A DNA stretch of 64,000 nt from Hypholoma sublateritium FD-334 SS-4 (taxonomy: Eukaryota > Basidiomycota > Agaricomycetes > Agaricales > Strophariaceae). The position numbers and the translations under genes were made by a program. The notes beneath the pieces are model-generated. The model was not told the origin of the DNA. It searched no databases and saw nothing but the letters and a program-made list of their open reading frames with translations. The stretch is from contig KN817552.1 in NCBI GenBank assembly GCA_000827495.1, positions 186,001 to 250,000 on the forward strand, in the 5' to 3' direction. Shown here one piece after another: positions 36,733-48,635 of the stretch; the first letter of the stretch is position 1; each line of letters opens with the position of its first letter.

Positions 36733-39700
36733 ATGAGTTGTTGCGGCGAACCCAGGGGAAAGGACGATGTGCCAACGAACGGCGCCGCCAGGCAGGTGGC
36801 CGGTACTATCTCGACGCAGCCAGGTTTCCAGCCAGGTCTGGAGAAACCCTTAACATTCCACCAGCCAAGCCTGTCGCAGCCCCCGCCGGTGCATGCCAAC
36901 ACATTTGCGACCAACGGCTTCCAGGAGGCGCAGTTCCAGCAGCATCTGCTGCAGCAGCAGTCAGGCTTGAACGACTTCGGAGCACTACAGATGCAGCAGA
37001 ACACAGGTCCGGGAGGCCTCCCGCCCGGCGCCGGGTTCGCGAATGGCATGCAGACCTATAATGGGTCTACATTCAACGTCACCAATGGATTCTCAGCGGC
37101 CAATCAGCCTCTGGTGCGCCCAGGGTCGTCGCATTCTCCGGGCCTGTCGCTCTCGACGCTACCTACGCAATACACTGGAACACCGAATAAAGGCGCTCCA
37201 GATGAGGGAAAGATGTCAATCTCCATCGATTTTGGTGCGTCCTGGTGGTTATTGATAAGCAGCCTATTTACTCAATTTCTTACTGGGCAGGTACAACCTT
37301 CTCTGGCGTCGTACGTATATTTCTACAAGATATCTAGTCACATTTACACGTCCCTAACGTTAAGGACAGGCCTATGGATCGTCGCGTATTGCTGGGGGAA
37401 ATGTTCAACAAATTCTGAATTGGCCCGGGTCGTTCGAGACTTTCAGAAAGGTACGTTTGCTGTATATTTTATTGTTAGTGATATCGACGTGTCCTCCAGA
37501 TCCCCACTTGCTTGCTATATGATGAATACGGACGCGTGATGGCATGGGGCCTCGAGGCTAAGAATTCAGGCCCTGTTGCAGGCACAACGCTCTGCGAATG
37601 GTTCAAGCTTTTCCTCGAGCCCAGCGCGCTCCGCGACGAGTCATCCATTGATCCCCGGCTTCCTACGATCCCTGTAAGCAACCTTGCATACAACACGCCG
37701 CTGCACAGCTTCCTGATTGCGTATTATTTCAGCCCGGCAAGAAAGCCATCGATCTCATCATCGACTTCCTCAGTTGCCTTTGGGAGTACGCGAAGGAGCA
37801 GATTACGAGGGATATCGGTGCAGTGGCCGACTTGAGTGCGTGATTCATTGCATTCATCTATTCTAGCATTGACGCCATGTTCACCCGTAGATACCGCTGA
37901 CGTCTGGCTCACCGTGCCAGCGGCCTGGGATGCGAAGGGCTGCGAGATCATGCGCGAGGCCGCCATCACTGCCGGGTTGGTCGCGAGCTCGCGCGCGGGC
38001 GACACGACGTGGCGTGATCGCCTGCGAATCATCACAGAGCCCGAGGCGGCAGCGGTGCATTGTGCACAGCTGAACGACCTGCACCACCTCAAGCCGTCGC
38101 AGAACTTCATCGTCTGCGATGCCGGAGGAGGAACCGTCGATCTTGCGATATATAAGGTCTGCACGTCGTGTTCTCGCGTAGATATCATTTTGCTGATATT
38201 CATGAATGGCTTGTAGATCATTGGCCAGATGGCGAATCTCGAGATTGCTGAGATGTGCGCGCGCTCTGGGGCGAATTGCGGTAGTTTGTTCCTCGACCTC
38301 CGCTTCCGTGAGCTTGTGAAGGTGCGCAAAATTGTCATTCAGGACGGCATTGTCATGCTGACCAACGAATTTCAGACGCTGCTGATGGATCATCCTGCCC
38401 ACCTTGACGCGCCATCTTTAGCATATTTCAGTGAGTAATTGATCATAATATCAAGTATCGATCTTATGCCTTTCGCAATAGTGCATTCATTCAGTGAAAC
38501 CGAAAAGCTGAGCTATCGTGGAATTGAAGATGATGGTATGTGCTTTCTCCGACTTATCATTTTTCTCTGCGGTGACTATAACACTGTTTTTTGTAGATGC
38601 CATGTTTCACTTCACCTGCTTCAACGTGGACGATCCGCAAGATCCATCTGTAGGGCTGATCGACGGCCAACTCGCTATTCCTGGTAATTTACTTCGCAGA
38701 GAAGTTTTCGATCCTGTTGTTGGAGAGGTGCATCTTAGTCACCGGTCTATCCTCCATGGGTCTCTGATGTTATGCACAATTTTCAGGTCCTCCAATTGAT
38801 AGAAGAGCAAATACAACGAGTAGATCAGCAAATTCACGCGCTCCTCCTCGTCGGCGGTTTCGCGGGCAGCGAGTATCTGAAGCAGTGCGTGCAGGTAGGC
38901 TCCATTCTCATCGCGGATCTGAAACCGCGAGCGCTCACCCGATTTTTTTTCGTGGTTAGGAGCGATTCGGGAACAGGATTAGAGTCATTGCGCGACCGCC
39001 GGACGCTGACACGGCAACGCTGCGGGGCGCCGCCACATACGGTTTGGCACGCAGGCCCCTTGTCTCTAGCGTCATCGCGCCCCGCTCGTACCTCATGCGC
39101 GTCAAGCTTCCTGCGGAACAAGACGATTTCCTGAAACGCCCCGCTTACATCAAAACCAACGATGCTGGTGTGGCGATCTGCGAGAACCGGTGCGTAGAAC
39201 CCATGTTTGCGCCGTCTAAACCCGACTCATTATTTCGCGTCTTGTGTTTTCCTTGCAGACTCCAATATTTGGTGTCGAAAGGGGCAATCTTGCGTAAAGG
39301 GTGCGCGCCTTTCTCTTATTTTTATCACCGTGAGGGTCTCATGACATGTCGCTTACAGACAGCGACTCACGACTAAATTCTGGTGGGTAGTCACTCACTT
39401 TGAGTTCCCCTTTCTCTGGGAGCCCGACATTGACTAACGCGTCTGATCTGATTGGTGTAGCAAATTTTCTCATTCACCTCAAGGCAAGTGGGATTACCAA
39501 GCTCGACGCGCTATATACTAATCTCCTCTTCAGACTCGGCATTCGTTGCAACTTTGTTTACGAGTGAGGCGGATAAGCAGATGCGGTACACGGACGAGGG
39601 AGAGACGAGCGAACTTTGCAAGTGGACCGTTGACCTGTCTTCGCTGCCGACATTCCGCCAGAACGCGTCCACGCCCGGGACGACCGGTTTCTATACAGGT

Positions 39701-39908
39701 GCGCCGAGCACGCTCCGCTTTACCTGTCAGGATGCTGAAATCGTGTACCAGAATTTGAACTGGGGCTCGAGATCGACAGTGTCGAGGTACGTGGGATCCT
39801 CCTGTACAATAGCCAAGAGTGGGGAAGGTTTGTGTTTGTTTTCTGGGGCGCGTCATCTTGTTTCTCATGTTGGAATAATGCAGGGTCACATTCGATTTCT
39901 TTGCATGA
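36733..39908 (+). CDS. Hsp70-like actin-fold ATPase with N-terminal MSCCG segment
   Basis: Member of the divergent Hsp70 group (HSPA12-like) common in fungi; the ATPase fold is clear, the client unknown. ATG 36733 starts MSCCGEPRGKDD and a ~150-residue Gln/Pro/Gly-rich disordered region. The nucleotide-binding domain follows: ISIDFGTTFSGVAYGSS (phosphate 1), IPTCLLYDEYGRVMAWGLEA, DVWLTVPAAWDAKGCEIMRE, RIITEPEAAAVHC, FIVCDAGGGTVDLAIYK (phosphate 2), SFSETEKLSYRGIEDD and HALLLVGGFAGSEYLKQC (adenosine loop). Then come RGAATYGLARRPLV, RLQYLVSKGAILRKGQ, FELGLEIDSVEVRGILLYNS and the end WGRVTFDFFA-stop at 39908. There is no classical Hsp70 substrate-binding domain or EEVD tail. About 14 introns, all phase-consistent where I checked. 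Confidence 0.88.
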
Positions 39909-40299
39909 AAGTCTATGGAGGAGGGCTATGGCGAGATATACCCAGTGCTTGTTCCATAAGGCTATCTACTACGAGGATTTTCTATGTTTGTTGTACTCTA
40001 CTATGCTCTGAGGTGTTTAATGGAGAGCTTGTTGTGACAATATGATTCAGTTAAATGAAACCATAACCGAATACACTCTAAGACGCTTCCCTTGTCATGC
40101 AGCCTCCCAGGATATATATGAATGCTCATAAAGCGGTGGTGTCCCCACTAAATGAAAACCTTTCTTTATAGGTGCGATCCAGGCCGGGCCGTGACGAGAG
40201 GCCGTGATGAGATGACGACGTCAAGTCTCTTTATCAAGCACCGTGACAAATGAATGCGCCCGACGCTTTTCTCCAGTTCTCTATCTTGCACAAACCCTG
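39909..40299. promoter_or_regulatory. Spacer with ALO1 promoter
   Basis: About 390 bp, AT-rich at the left (3' UTR of the Hsp70-like gene). A frame open from 40243 starts with GTG, so the first ATG of the next gene, at 40300, is preferred. No repeat or other motif seen. Confidence 0.45.
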
Positions 40300-41953
40300 A
40301 TGGCCAACGATGGGCCGTCGGATATCACTGCCACCAACCTATATGCCTTTCTAGCGCCTATCACTGTCGCGCAGAGACAGGCCAGGTTCACCAATTGGGG
40401 CCGCACGTTTACTTGCAGGCCAAGTGCGATATTCGAACCGCAGAACGAGGCGCAGTGCCAGCTCATTCTGCAGCTCGCGCGGCGGGAGGGGAAGCGCGTG
40501 CGCGTGGCGGGCGTCGGGCACAGCCCGAGCGACCTGGCATGCACCGACGAGTTCATGCTGCGCACGACCAGCTTGAATAAACTCCTCGAAGTACGTGTCT
40601 GCGTTCGCCGCCGCCGTCACCCCCTCGCTCAATGAAAACCATGCGACAGGTCAACGCAGACAAGCGATACGTGGTCGCGCAGGGTGGAATCACGCTGAAC
40701 GCCCTACATGTGGTCCTTGCCCAGCATGGGCTCGCGATGAGTAACCTTGGGTCGATCTCCGAGCAGACGCTCGCGGGCGTCGTCTCGACTATGACGCATG
40801 GCTCGGGCGTGGGCTTCCAAGTACTTTCAACCTACGTGATGGCACTCACCCTGCTACTCGCGGACGGCTCGCGTGTGACGTGCTCGCCCGAGCAAAGGGG
40901 GGAGCTGTTTATGGCCTCGATCTGTGGCCTCGGTACAACAGGGCTTATCCTGAGCGTCCAGCTCGCGGTCGAACCTGCGTTCCGCCTGAAGGAAGTGAGG
41001 ACGCCGCTGAAGTTCGACACTATGGTGGCGGATCTGGACAGTCTGGCGCGCTCGGCAGAGCATGTGCGTATGTGGTGGTTCCCGGTGACCGATCTCGTTA
41101 TCTACAACCAGGCCAATCGAACCGATGAGGTGCGTCGCGCATTTATGGCTCGTGCACGGCGCTGACGCCTGAAATACGCAGCCGAAGCAGGCCTCGGGAA
41201 GCTGGTTCTGGGATACATTTTGCGGCTACCATGTCGTGCAAATCTTGCTCTATGCCTCGCGTTTCATCCCCTCGCTGACGGTCCCGGTTGGCAAGTTCGC
41301 GGCGTGGCTTGCCGATGCACAGTCGGTCGCCGTAGACGACAGCTACAAGATCTTCAACGTCAATTGCCGTGTATGTACCGCAGCGCTGCTACTTATAGTC
41401 CGTATCTGACCGATCTTCCTCTAGTACCCGCAGCATACGACAGAATGGGCGGTCCCGCTTAGTGAGGCCGCAGCATGCCTACGCGCACTGCGCACCTACC
41501 TCTCGTCCGAGCTGGCTAACCCACACGGCGAGCGCCCGCACTTCCCCATCGAGGTGCGCTTCTCCGCCGCGGACGACATGTGGCTGAGCCCAAGCTCGGG
41601 TCAGGCAACATGCTGGATCGGCATCGTGCAGTATAAGTGAGCGCCTATCTATGCCTTTCCCGTGCCAGTGCTGACCCTACAGGCCCTTCTCCGCGCCTGT
41701 GCGCTACCGTGCGCTCTTCCGCGCGTTCGAGGACATCGTCGAAGCGCACGCGGGACGCCCGCACTGGGCAAAGGCGCATCGCCTGCGCCCCGCAGACCTG
41801 CGCCGCCTATATCCGCGCTTCGATGACTTCGTGCGTGTGATGCGCGGCGCAGACCCTGATGGCATGTGGCAGAATCCGTATACGCGGCGCCACCTGCTTG
41901 GCGAGGAGGCAGAGGAAGTGGGGCCGCGTGTGTTCAAGGCCCGCAGGGAATAG
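40300..41953 (+). CDS. ALO1: D-arabinono-1,4-lactone oxidase
   Basis: Mitochondrial-membrane FAD enzyme that oxidises D-arabinono-1,4-lactone to D-erythroascorbate, the fungal ascorbate analogue, releasing H2O2. ATG 40300 (MANDGPSDITATNLYAFLAP). The FAD-binding PCMH region reads ARFTNWGRTFTCRPSAIFEP and KRVRVAGVGHSPSD, whose His is the covalent FAD site of this family. An intron leads to RYVVAQGGITLNALHVVLAQ, SNLGSISEQTLAGVVSTMTH and GTTGLILSVQLAVEPAFRLK. The ALO-specific domain has HVRMWWFPVTDLVIYNQANR, a hydrophobic segment near HVVQILLYASRFIPSLTVPV, TTEWAVPLSEAAACLRAL and FPIEVRFSAADDMWLSPSSG. It ends with the family C-terminus DPDGMWQNPYTRRHLLGEE, stop 41951-41953. About four introns. Intact. 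Confidence 0.93.
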
Positions 41954-42379
41954 AAGTGTCTCCGGCTTGACTGTATCGGAATTTGCGATGCCAGAGGCAT
42001 CACCGCTACCTAGAGGGCCAATATGTAGATGTGAGAAATGGTCCAGATAGATGTAGGTTTCGATTCATACACATGTATGTATATTTGCTCCTCTTCTACA
42101 TCTGCGCACTGGCAGGTTCTAATACCAGAGATTCATATACACATGATATATATACGGGATGACATGGATGTAAATAGTATACAGAGATGGTGTACAACGA
42201 AAGCATTGAGTTCGAGGGAAATAAACTAAAAATACAACGACTGCGCCGATGCGGTGAGGCAGGTGCATATCATAATCCAAGAGATATGTACACCTCTGCG
42301 CAGGTAGGTAACGGACGATGCAGAACCCGCGCAGGAGCGACTGCGTGCGAGCGTACCTATGGTTGGTCTGCGGCAAGCC
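41954..42379. other. Convergent spacer
   Basis: AT-rich 3' UTR space between ALO1 (+) and the TPR/F-box gene (-), with several TATATA and CATGTATGTATA-like tracts around 42070-42180. No gene seen. Confidence 0.55.
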
Positions 42380-44555
42380 TTAGTCAAGACCGGGTGTCTC
42401 GTAGTCGATGGGAACATCTTTGCGCTCAAGCCACGCCGCGTCCTCCCCGCCGAGGTCGGCGCCCTTCCCACAGTCCAGGCGACGGCGAGTCGGAAGCTCC
42501 TTGAGCTCGACGCTGCCACCCCCGAAGCCGTTGCAGGTGCCGTCGCTGCGCACAACAACGTAGTGCTCGCCGTGCCAGCCGAGGAAGTCGAGCGACGGAA
42601 TCGCAGTCGCGACACCGCGCGCGCTCGAGATCCACATGTCAGTTTGCACTTGGAAGTCCTTCTCGGACATGAGGTTCGGCTTCGGCCGCCGCTTCGTCGG
42701 GCAGTGCAGGTGCAGGAAGGCGAGCGAGGGGAACTTACTGAACTCGCGTGCGTACTCGTTCTGCCGGGCGCAAAGGTATTAATTAGCGGGTTGTGATTGG
42801 CTCCGGATCAGGCACGCGCACGTACCAGCGGCTTTTCCGAGATGACGGTGGAGAGGTTGATGGCGAGCATCTGCTCAGGCACGGCGTCGATGAGTGCTGC
42901 AACGGCGGTCTGGCCGACGTTTGCGATGCGCACGCCGAGGACGCGCAGCCCGGTGAGGTCGGGAAGAAGACTGAGGACCATGTCCAGCGGGCAGCCGCCG
43001 AGGTCCAGGCGCCGTAGTCTTTTGCGTTGGCGCAGGAACTGCGTCACTGAGTGGTACAGCGCGTGCTCGTCGTCATGGCCGACTAGCACGAATCGGAACG
43101 ACTGGAGGTGCGGCAAGAACGTGTGCATTCCATCGATGACATGGTCGCTACCGAAGACCACTGAAGCCGACGCAGGTTCTTCAAGCGTGCCGTGGAGGGT
43201 CAGGCTCTGCAGGTTATGAGCGTGCGCGATGCGGGCGAGAACGGCGTGCGAAACGCGAGTGTCGACGAGATCCAAGTGGGTGAGGTTCTTGATAGTGACA
43301 GACTGGAACGCGGAATCCCAAGAATGCTGGCGCTCAAGGTATGCGCCCAGGATGAGATGGCGGAGTGTGTGCTCATTTTTGTCGAGCACTGTCCGTACTT
43401 CGCCCATATCAGCAAATCCATCGTCATCCTCCGCGCGAAGAGTAAATTTGCGGAGGTTTCGGAACGCAGACACACCGACGGCATCGAAGTGCCACCCGCT
43501 GGGGAGTAATATATCAGAATGGATGAATACTTGACTCCAAGAACAAAAACCTACATGAGTCCCAGACCATGGAGGTGCTTGTGACTGGCAAGCACTGCTT
43601 GAACCATGTCCATTCGCATTTCAGGATATCCAATCCATTCGAAGTCTTGGAGGGCCTTGAACTCCGGCAGTGCGGTCTTGAAGATCCCTACACAAAACAA
43701 TGTTGGCGGCTGTCCTTATCTTTCAATGCGCCACTCACGGGTCATGAGATCAAGCATGTCCCCTTCCTCATAGGCCCAGTGCAGTCGCAGCGACTTCACC
43801 CTGCTCGCAAACACTGGGTCATTCTTTGCGCGGTCAAAAATGTCCAGACCGCGAGTGAGGTTTTCAGGTTGATCATCCCCGAAATAAATATCGACAGTGT
43901 GGAAGATATGCCGGACGGCAATATCTCGATGAAATGGGGAGATGAACAACCAGGTGCGGAGGTGGTACCGAGGAGTGTGCGATGCTATCCGCTCCCAAAT
44001 CTCCAGTGGGGCTCTCTGCGACGCAGGTTCATTAGAGAAATGAATCTTTGGGGCATGTCAGAAACAGATCACACTTCGAAAGAAGGAGCGCACCACTTTT
44101 CTCCGCAAATGAAGTTGTATATCCCTGTTTTTGGGATCGAGCTTCATAACAGCTTGGAAATCTTCAGAGCATCATGAGACACCGTGCGAAGGGGACGTAG
44201 AACGGCCATTCGCACCTTCCTGCGCTTTGGATAGCAGCTTTTCCCCGCCCCGTTTTCGTGCGTTCCCTCGAGCTAAGAGAGCCCTAGCTATATCCTGGCG
44301 CGTGATTCCAGGTGTTCGGAGGTACACATCGAAGTAGTTCTCCACATCCGGTCCATATCTGAGAGAAACGACGCAGAGAATACGTTATGAGCGTTTCCCC
44401 ACAGGCAGTTCGAGTTGTACTGACTGTCCAGCGTCGATCAAGGCGAGCGCAGTATCCAAGAGAAAATTTGCCTTCCTGTGCTGTGTTAGCTGCTGCACTG
44501 CGCCGCAGACGGTTGAAGTGAGTTCATCTTGGGGAATGGGAGTGGTCATAGGCAT
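42380..44555 (-). CDS. TPR-like plus F-box/LRR protein
   Basis: Probable SCF adaptor with an N-terminal helical repeat. ATG 44555 gives MPMTTPIPQDELTSTVCGAV and HRKANFLLDTALALIDAGQ. An intron (CA|GTCAGT) leads to YGPDVENYFDVYLRTPGITR, RGNARKRGGEKLLSKAQ and DFQAVMKLDPKNRDIQLHLR, a TPR-like motif. The F-box follows as APLEIWERIASHTPRYHLRT and WLFISPFHRDIAVRHIFHTV. The LRR-like part has RVKSLRLHWAYEEGDMLDLM, RTALPEFKALQDFEWIG, HLHGLGLMSDWHFDAVGVSA, FRNLRKFTLRAEDDDGFADM, NLTHLDLVDTRVSHAVLARI and RLRRLDLGGCPLDMVLSLLP. It ends YETPGLD-stop at 42380. About seven introns, all in frame. Similar TPR/F-box proteins are conserved in Agaricomycetes, unlike the fast-evolving F-box paralogues elsewhere in this window. 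Confidence 0.82.
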
Positions 44556-46657
44556 GTGGCAAGCAAGAAGAGCAAAGCTGGTCCTAACCGAATCAATGGT
44601 GGAAATCCCGAGCAGTTACCATCGTTTCGGGTCCCCTTGGCGTGCAGCTGGGAACACCTTGACCAATGCGGCCTCGCGTCTGGCGTACCAAGCGTAGGCT
44701 TCGACTATTCCTCCAGTCTGTCCTCAAAGTTCTGCTGCTGCCCTGTCACCCTCAGCAGAACAGTAAAGGACTGTCTGTCGGTCTTCGACTACTTTTCAAA
44801 ATTCAAAATACCCCCCTTGTCCTGCGTGTGAATAATTTTGTTACCCGGTTCAAAATTAGCTACCGGGGAACGGTCATTTGGCTATGGGAAGCACAAGTCT
44901 AAATTTGCCTTTTTCAAGGTGCCTGAAGTGAACTTTGAGTGGAAACCACGTTGCAGTGTGACTTCTCGGTGCCCACAGAAAAGCTCGTAAAACAAATATT
45001 CGGGCTATTTATGCTCGGTTTATGTAGTCACTGGCTACATACAGTAGCTACCTATTAAAATTCCCGACCAATGACATCAAAGGTATTTGCAAGTATACAT
45101 GGCAGTGATTCACCTCCCATGTCATACCCAGGCACATAAAAATCCATCAAGCACAGTAGAACGATTATATTCACTGTGTTTTACGTGTCTATTATTTTGA
45201 CTAGTAATTTCTTGAAAACGCGACGGCAATGGTCAGATCTTTCTGAGTTTCTGTGACTCCGTCAGAAACCATCTACAGTCATTCCCCGGTCTATGAGACA
45301 CCCGGCTCCATGATACAAACTTTGCTCCTGAGCTCAGTTTTGCAGCGAATATTCTTAAACTTTACAAACTGCTTACTATGCTATAGTTCTACATGTATGT
45401 GAATGGAATAAGTATTCACTTTCTCCCATATTTTGTTATTCAAATAGCAATGTGATTTTGGTGTCAATATGAATTTTAGTGGGCTTATTTTGAGGCTTTG
45501 AGCTGTGATCTCTCCAATTTTTTTTGTCCGTATCATGTGTTAATACTCATAAAGTAAAATTCATTTGAACAATGCCAGAACATTGCCCAGCAGTCCATGA
45601 ATTCTCCAAATGAAAGGGATTGTCTTCAATTGCGACGTTTGGAGGTGTCACATCACACCTGCCATTTTCGGATGCGATCAAATCAGCTTCAAGTCAACGG
45701 TGGAGGTGGCTGTAAAAGTGACTAAGCATGGCCAACTTAGGAAGTTCGTGCTGATGTGACCGTGTCTCAAGGACCGGTTCGACTTCTTGACGCCTCCATT
45801 TCTAAAACATTATTGAAGACATTGGTTCTACACTGAAAAATAAACTAAATGCAAAAACATACATTTGACATGCCAATGTACACTCCCATATTTTTAAATT
45901 ATTTAATTTCATGCGAAAAGCTGACTCCGGAGAGGTTCTAATTTGATTGTCTCATGGACCGGGGAATGACTGTATAGGTCAATGATTCTGAAAAAAGGAA
46001 TTAGTGAACAATCTACATCATATTACTCATAACAATCGCAGAAGGAAGATAGGAACAGTTGAGCTCAAACTGTGGCAGCAAGATCTACTATGGCTACTTA
46101 TAAGCGCCCACTGGCATGCAATCGGTAACATGTTTTGAAAGTCTCCAGTGTTCCGAGCATCAGGTCAAAATATCACACTATCAGCGTAGTAAGAAGTATC
46201 TTTAATCAAAACACTGCCAGAACACATGTATTTCAAGGCAAATCACTGTTGGCATGCCCAAGGCACGCCAATATTTTAACGAAGTGCCTATGTATTTCTG
46301 GGCACCCCGACGCTTGCCGCACTCTGCCGCAATAGCCGTGATCTTCCCACCTTCCGTAACCCCTGGATGACAACGCACGCCGTTGTTCACTTTCAATTTT
46401 TACTATGGCTGCGGTTGACCTGCTTGACCGACGGACGTACACTACGTTACTGTGCCGCAGAGCACCAACAGCGAAAAGCTTGGCAAAGCGTAGGCATTCA
46501 AAACCTACTTAAGCAACGGCGACTGGCTTCAAGTGCTACAAATCGCAAATTCATATTTTGAACGTCATCATCAGATCATCGTACGTTTCCACAATGTTAT
46601 CGTATAAACGTAGACGTTCTTATGTTACGCGCATTCACAGTGGAACATTTGTTTTCA
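44556..46657. other. Gene-poor AT-rich interval containing a MITE
   Basis: About 2.1 kb between the TPR/F-box gene and the next F-box gene, both with start codons facing the interval, so both promoters lie at its ends. The middle is occupied by the 697-bp MITE at 45276-45972. Outside it only short, unsupported frames are present (44529-44902, 46135-46561). Confidence 0.6.
45276..45972. mobile_element. Non-autonomous DNA transposon (MITE), TA target site, ~25-bp TIRs
   Basis: The left end CAGTCATTCCCCGGTCTATG (45276 onward, continuing AGACA) is the inverted complement of the right end ending at 45972 (...GGACCGGGGAATGACTG). Over 25 bp there is one mismatch (T versus C, at the 18th base). Each end is directly flanked by TA (45274-45275 and 45973-45974), the target duplication of Tc1/mariner-pogo superfamily elements. 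The 697-bp interior is AT-rich, has no open frame of note and no transposase motif, so the element would depend on a transposase supplied elsewhere. Superfamily assignment rests on the TA and the CAG..CTG ends; it is an inference. Confidence 0.9.
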
Positions 46658-48262
46658 ATGACCTCCTTCGACATGCCTATCGATTCAAGCTCTCTGTCGT
46701 ACCTGAATGAGCTTCCCTTTGACCTGAAGGATAACATCCTGGATCTCATCGAAGAACCTCGCCACCTGATATCCATGGCTCTTACTTGCAAGGGCTGGCT
46801 GTCAATGATCATACCCAATCACCTCGAATATCGCCAACTCTGTGTTTACTGGCCTGGCCGTCAAGATTTTTGGGCTCACCTCGCACTTCGCGCCGATCTG
46901 GCAAACAATGTCCGCAGTCTTCGATTGACGACAAAAGAAGATCCCGCATTTGAACGACTACCGAAACGCCTACTGCAGTCTGGTGATACCGAGGAGCATC
47001 CCACGGCTTTTGGACCGGATACGGTGCAGATGATCACTGAAGCTATCCTGAATCTCAAGTCTCTGAAGGCATTTACATGGGTTGGGTCTCAAGGACATTC
47101 GATGTATACCATACCTATTTTTGAGGCGCTCCATGAATGTGCAAACTTAGAAGAATTGCATATGGTACAAATGTTCCCTCGATTGGAATCTTCGAGACTT
47201 TACACGTCGGTAAGCCGGTGCAAGGGAAACTTCCTCGTATCACTGTTTGGTTGACCTTGTTGAAGCTTTTGAAGCATTCTAACCTGAAGAAACTCACTCT
47301 TCATGGGAAGGTCTGGTCAAATTTCTTTGAGATCTATCGCACACTAGTGGCTTTTATTGATCAATCACCCGAGCTTGAGGTCCGTTTTTACTATTTACTT
47401 CTCTCTAGAAGACAAAGATCGGAGGGCTTACCTTGTTCACTTGATTGTCAGGAATTGACTATCTCATACAACCCCATGTCAACTCTATTCACCTCCTGCG
47501 CCCTGACTCACCTCACTAAGCTACACCTCTACGCGGAATCCAGCTCGGCGGCGGCGGCGTTGTCCTCTGATACAACCATTTTAGACTTCATTGTGTCGCA
47601 TCCCTCAATTCAAGATCTGAAGTGGTATCCCCGTGACGAACGATTAGAAATCCCTCAAGGCGTTCTTCCGAACCTCAGGCGCCTATACACGAAGGACCGC
47701 ATCGCAAAGATTCTCCTGAACGATATGTCCGTTGCTGGGAGTAGGAAGATGGAAGTGATTTCGCAAATATCTCTGGGGCCAAACACGGTGAACTTGCTTC
47801 AAAACATGGACGGCACGAATATCCAAGAACTTCACTTGTGGCGGTTTGAGGATCTTGAACAGATTGATGGGATTTCTGGGCTGTTCCCTAACATTAAGAC
47901 AATTGACATACCCAATATTATCCAGGCGGGACGAAATACGGTCGTAAGTTTGCTTTTAGGACATGTATCATAGGCTGGCGGCTAAAGTCTAACTCTAGGA
48001 CGACTGTATTGAAACACTATCACGCTTTCCGTTGTTGGAGCGATTCCTTGATTCGTCGCTTTGGCTTGCGATGCACACAATGCCACAGGACTTCAAGCAG
48101 GATACTATCAACAGGTTGGGCGCGGCCTGTCCCAATCTACGCTCTCTAGGGCACTGGAAGGTGACGAATCGAAAACCTTGGGAGATTGTTCTTAGGCGCG
48201 AAGGCGGCGAAGTGAAATGCATTGAGAGACTAGACCCCGATGATATTCATTTATACAAGTAA
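46658..48262 (+). CDS. F-box/LRR-like protein
   Basis: Second member of the expanded Agaricomycete F-box group in the window, a probable SCF adaptor. The ATG at 46658 (MTSFDMPIDSSSLSYLNELP) is preferred, as it lies close to the F-box; an in-frame ATG at 46622 would add 12 residues. The F-box reads LPFDLKDNILDLIEEPRHLI and SMALTCKGWLSMIIPNHLEY. Leucine-rich segments follow across three introns: LANNVRSLRLTTKEDPAFER, LKSLKAFTWVG, CANLEELHMVQMF, LKHSNLKKLTLHGKVWSNFF, LTHLTKLHLYAESSS, HPSIQDLKWYPRDERLEIPQ, NIQELHLWRFEDLEQIDGIS and CPNLRSLGHWKVTNRKPWEI. The end is DPDDIHLYK-stop at 48262. It does not resemble the copy at 9805 closely. Confidence 0.75.
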
Positions 48263-48635
48263 TATATCTACCCCTCGTCTGCGAGGAGTCACTCGAACAT
48301 TTACATATTTATTATTCGCATTACATAATTCACATCATGACCAGTAGGGGGTCCGTGACGCTGCATAAACTCGACTTTAGTGAAGGAGGACTAGAGGACT
48401 CAGCTTTCAAGGAGGAAGATGGAAATCTATCATCTGCCGGGAATGTCTTCGGAAATTGTCGGAGAAAGCCTCAGAAATTGACGCGTCGCTTATTCACGTA
48501 TGGTCACAGATCACATGGTATTGTCTTCGCTGTTAGTCACATCCAAAGTATCATTGAACTCGTATTTGACTCGTATTGAACTGCATCCATTAATCCATCA
48601 TCCATCATCCACCATCTCCACTGAAACCTTTCCGG
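48263..48635. promoter_or_regulatory. Short spacer with TDP1 promoter
   Basis: About 370 bp, tandem orientation. An open frame covers part of it (from 48500) and runs on into TDP1, but its N-terminal residues are not family-like. The spliced model starting at 48636 is better. Confidence 0.45.

Noticed and set aside
45660..45800. A possible tRNA because of a GGTTCGA-like loop (ccggttcgact) inside the MITE.
   Set aside because: No acceptor, D or anticodon stems can be paired around it.
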